Assembly: GCA_029934675.1 (NCBI GenBank)
Contig: JAOZLT010000032.1
Span: 1 to 6,399 of the forward strand
Reading direction: 5' to 3'
DNA from: Candidatus Altimarinota bacterium
Lineage (GTDB): Bacteria; Patescibacteriota; Gracilibacteria; UM-FILTER-43-11
DNA: 6,399 nucleotides
In this document: positions 5,437-6,399 of the stretch, piece by piece
How the letters are laid out: the number at the start of each line of letters is the position of its first letter
How positions within the stretch are numbered: position 1 is the first letter of the stretch
Program-made: the position numbers and the translations under genes
The notes under the pieces: model-generated
Seen by the model: only the letters and a program-made list of their open reading frames with translations
The model's database searches: none
Told to the model about the DNA's origin: nothing

Positions 5437-6399
5437 TTATAGGTTCTTCGCCAAAAGTTCCATCATATCAACTAAGCGATTAGCATATCCCCATTCATTG
5501 TCGTACCAAACAAGTATTTTTAAAGTTCGTCCGTTAATCACCTGCGTAAGTTCGGTATCAAGAATCCCAGAGTGAGAATTGCCTTTAAAATCGATAGAAA
5601 CCAATGATTCATCACAAAAATCTATAATTGGTTCAAAATAAGTGTCTCTTGAAATTTTTCTAAAATATTCATTAAGTTCTTCTTTGGTTACATCCTTACT
5701 AAGTTGTAGCACAATATCACATACCGAACTTGTAGCAATCGGTACACGATAAGCCATACCATCCAATTTACCTTCTAACTCAGGGATAATTCTAGCCGTT
5801 GCTTTTACTGCTCCGGTTGTAGTAGGAATAACACTCATAGTTGCACTTCTAGTTCTTCTTAAATCTCTATTTGAATTATCAAGTAGGTTCTGAGAATGTG
5901 TGAATGAGTGGATTGAAGATACTGAAGCGCTTTCAACACCCCATTTTTCATGAATTAATTTAATTGGTGGGGCAATGCAGTTTGTAGTACAACTGGCATT
6001 AGAAATAACATTGTCATCAGGTTTTAAATCTTTTTCATTAACACCAAGAACATAAGTTGGAGTATTGTCTTTCATCGGCGCGGAAACCAATACTTTTTTA
6101 GCTCCTCCAACTAGATGACGTGCAGCAATATCATAGGTTTTAGCCTTGCCAGTACACTCCAAAACCAAATCAACACCGTAGTTCTTCCACGGAATTTCAC
6201 TAGCATCTTTGACAGCTATTAAACGTACTTCTTTTCCATCTACAACCATTGTATCGTCATCTTTGGCATATATCTCATTGTTGATTTTCCCATGTACAGA
6301 ATCGTATTTTAAAAGATGGGATCGCATTTTTGCATCTGTACTACGAGCATTAATTGTTACTACTTCAATATCTGGATTATTTAAGGTCAAACGATGAAC
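5437..6399 (-). CDS. gap: Glyceraldehyde-3-phosphate dehydrogenase, probably NADP(H)-using (5' end outside window)
   Basis: Oxidises glyceraldehyde 3-phosphate with phosphate to 1,3-bisphosphoglycerate, or the reverse, in cytoplasmic glycolysis. 320 residues are visible. The frame stays open to the window edge and the first codons read VHRLTLNNPDIEVV, so the TTG at 6388-6390 is internal; about 15-20 residues including the GFGRIG nucleotide loop are missing. Visible marks are LLKYDSVHG, the catalytic Cys in SNASCTTN (codon 5989-5991), the paired His in IHSFTHSQ, the RDLRR substrate loop, IPTTTGA and the terminal WYDNEWGYANRLVDM. Two cofactor sites are unlike the usual NAD enzyme: where NAD forms have IND, this has INA (Ala codon 6346-6348), and where they have Leu-Pro before the xxDLRR loop, this has Asn-Ser (5872-5877). 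The same kinds of change occur in NADP-using GAPDHs (Ala in Bacillus GapB, Ser in the chloroplast/cyanobacterial type). The gene heads the visible - strand block and is followed 125 bases later by pfp. GAPDH identity is certain; NADP use is inferred. Confidence 0.95.
   Translation of the reverse strand, partial: VHRLTLNNPDIEVVTINARSTDAKMRSHLLKYDSVHGKINNEIYAKDDDTMVVDGKEVRLIAVKDASEIPWKNYGVDLVLECTGKAKTYDIAARHLVGGAKKVLVSAPMKDNTPTYVLGVNEKDLKPDDNVISNASCTTNCIAPPIKLIHEKWGVESASVSSIHSFTHSQNLLDNSNRDLRRTRSATMSVIPTTTGAVKATARIIPELEGKLDGMAYRVPIATSSVCDIVLQLSKDVTKEELNEYFRKISRDTYFEPIIDFCDESLVSIDFKGNSHSGILDTELTQVINGRTLKILVWYDNEWGYANRLVDMMELLAKNL

Noticed and set aside
5160..6397. Short + strand open frames at 5160-5342 and 6209-6397
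   Set aside because: They lie opposite conserved pfp and gap coding sequence and show no protein-like motifs.
1..6399. Recoded UGA (as in some Gracilibacteria or Mycoplasma)
   Set aside because: Conserved genes read at full length with the standard code, without internal TGA, and Trp is read from TGG. All stops being TAA fits AT-rich DNA and is not evidence of recoding.

Overview
The window is AT-rich bacterial DNA holding five protein genes. One lies on the + strand and is cut by the left edge. Four lie in a row on the - strand, and the last is cut by the right edge. I see no RNA genes, insertion sequences, CRISPR arrays or phage genes. All five stop codons are TAA, and none of the three visible starts has a Shine-Dalgarno sequence close by. 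The LysS wording (for example GELWQK in the catalytic core and WEVINAYSELVDP near motif 3) and the compact gene set suggest a Patescibacteria/CPR-type bacterium. This is recollection of family style, not a database match, and other AT-rich lineages with weak Shine-Dalgarno use remain possible.

Layout, left to right: (1) 2-874 (+), the C-terminal part of an AAA_14/DUF4143-type ATPase with a PD-(D/E)xK-like end; (2) 875-1052, a convergent spacer with one weak terminator-like hairpin; (3) 1053-3209 (-), a class II lysyl-tRNA synthetase with an extra HD-type phosphohydrolase domain of about 190 residues at its C-terminus; (4) 3210-3488, a spacer with a good sigma70-like promoter for lysS; (5) 3489-3995 (-), a 168-residue protein I do not recognise; (6) an 89-base spacer with short TCGATGG repeats; (7) 4085-5311 (-), a phosphofructokinase with pyrophosphate-type active-site residues; (8) a spacer with two 11-base tandem arrays that together form an imperfect inverted repeat; (9) 5437-6399 (-), glyceraldehyde-3-phosphate dehydrogenase (5' end outside the window) with residues typical of NADP-using enzymes.

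Transcription of the - strand block runs gap, then pfp, then the unknown gene, then lysS. The first two are central glycolysis genes. A reversible PPi-dependent phosphofructokinase beside a probably NADP(H)-linked GAPDH would make a pathway that saves ATP, can run in either direction, and makes or uses NADPH. lysS has its own promoter and is probably a separate unit. The most unusual item is the LysS-HD fusion. Next are the cofactor residues of GAPDH and the repeat structure between gap and pfp.
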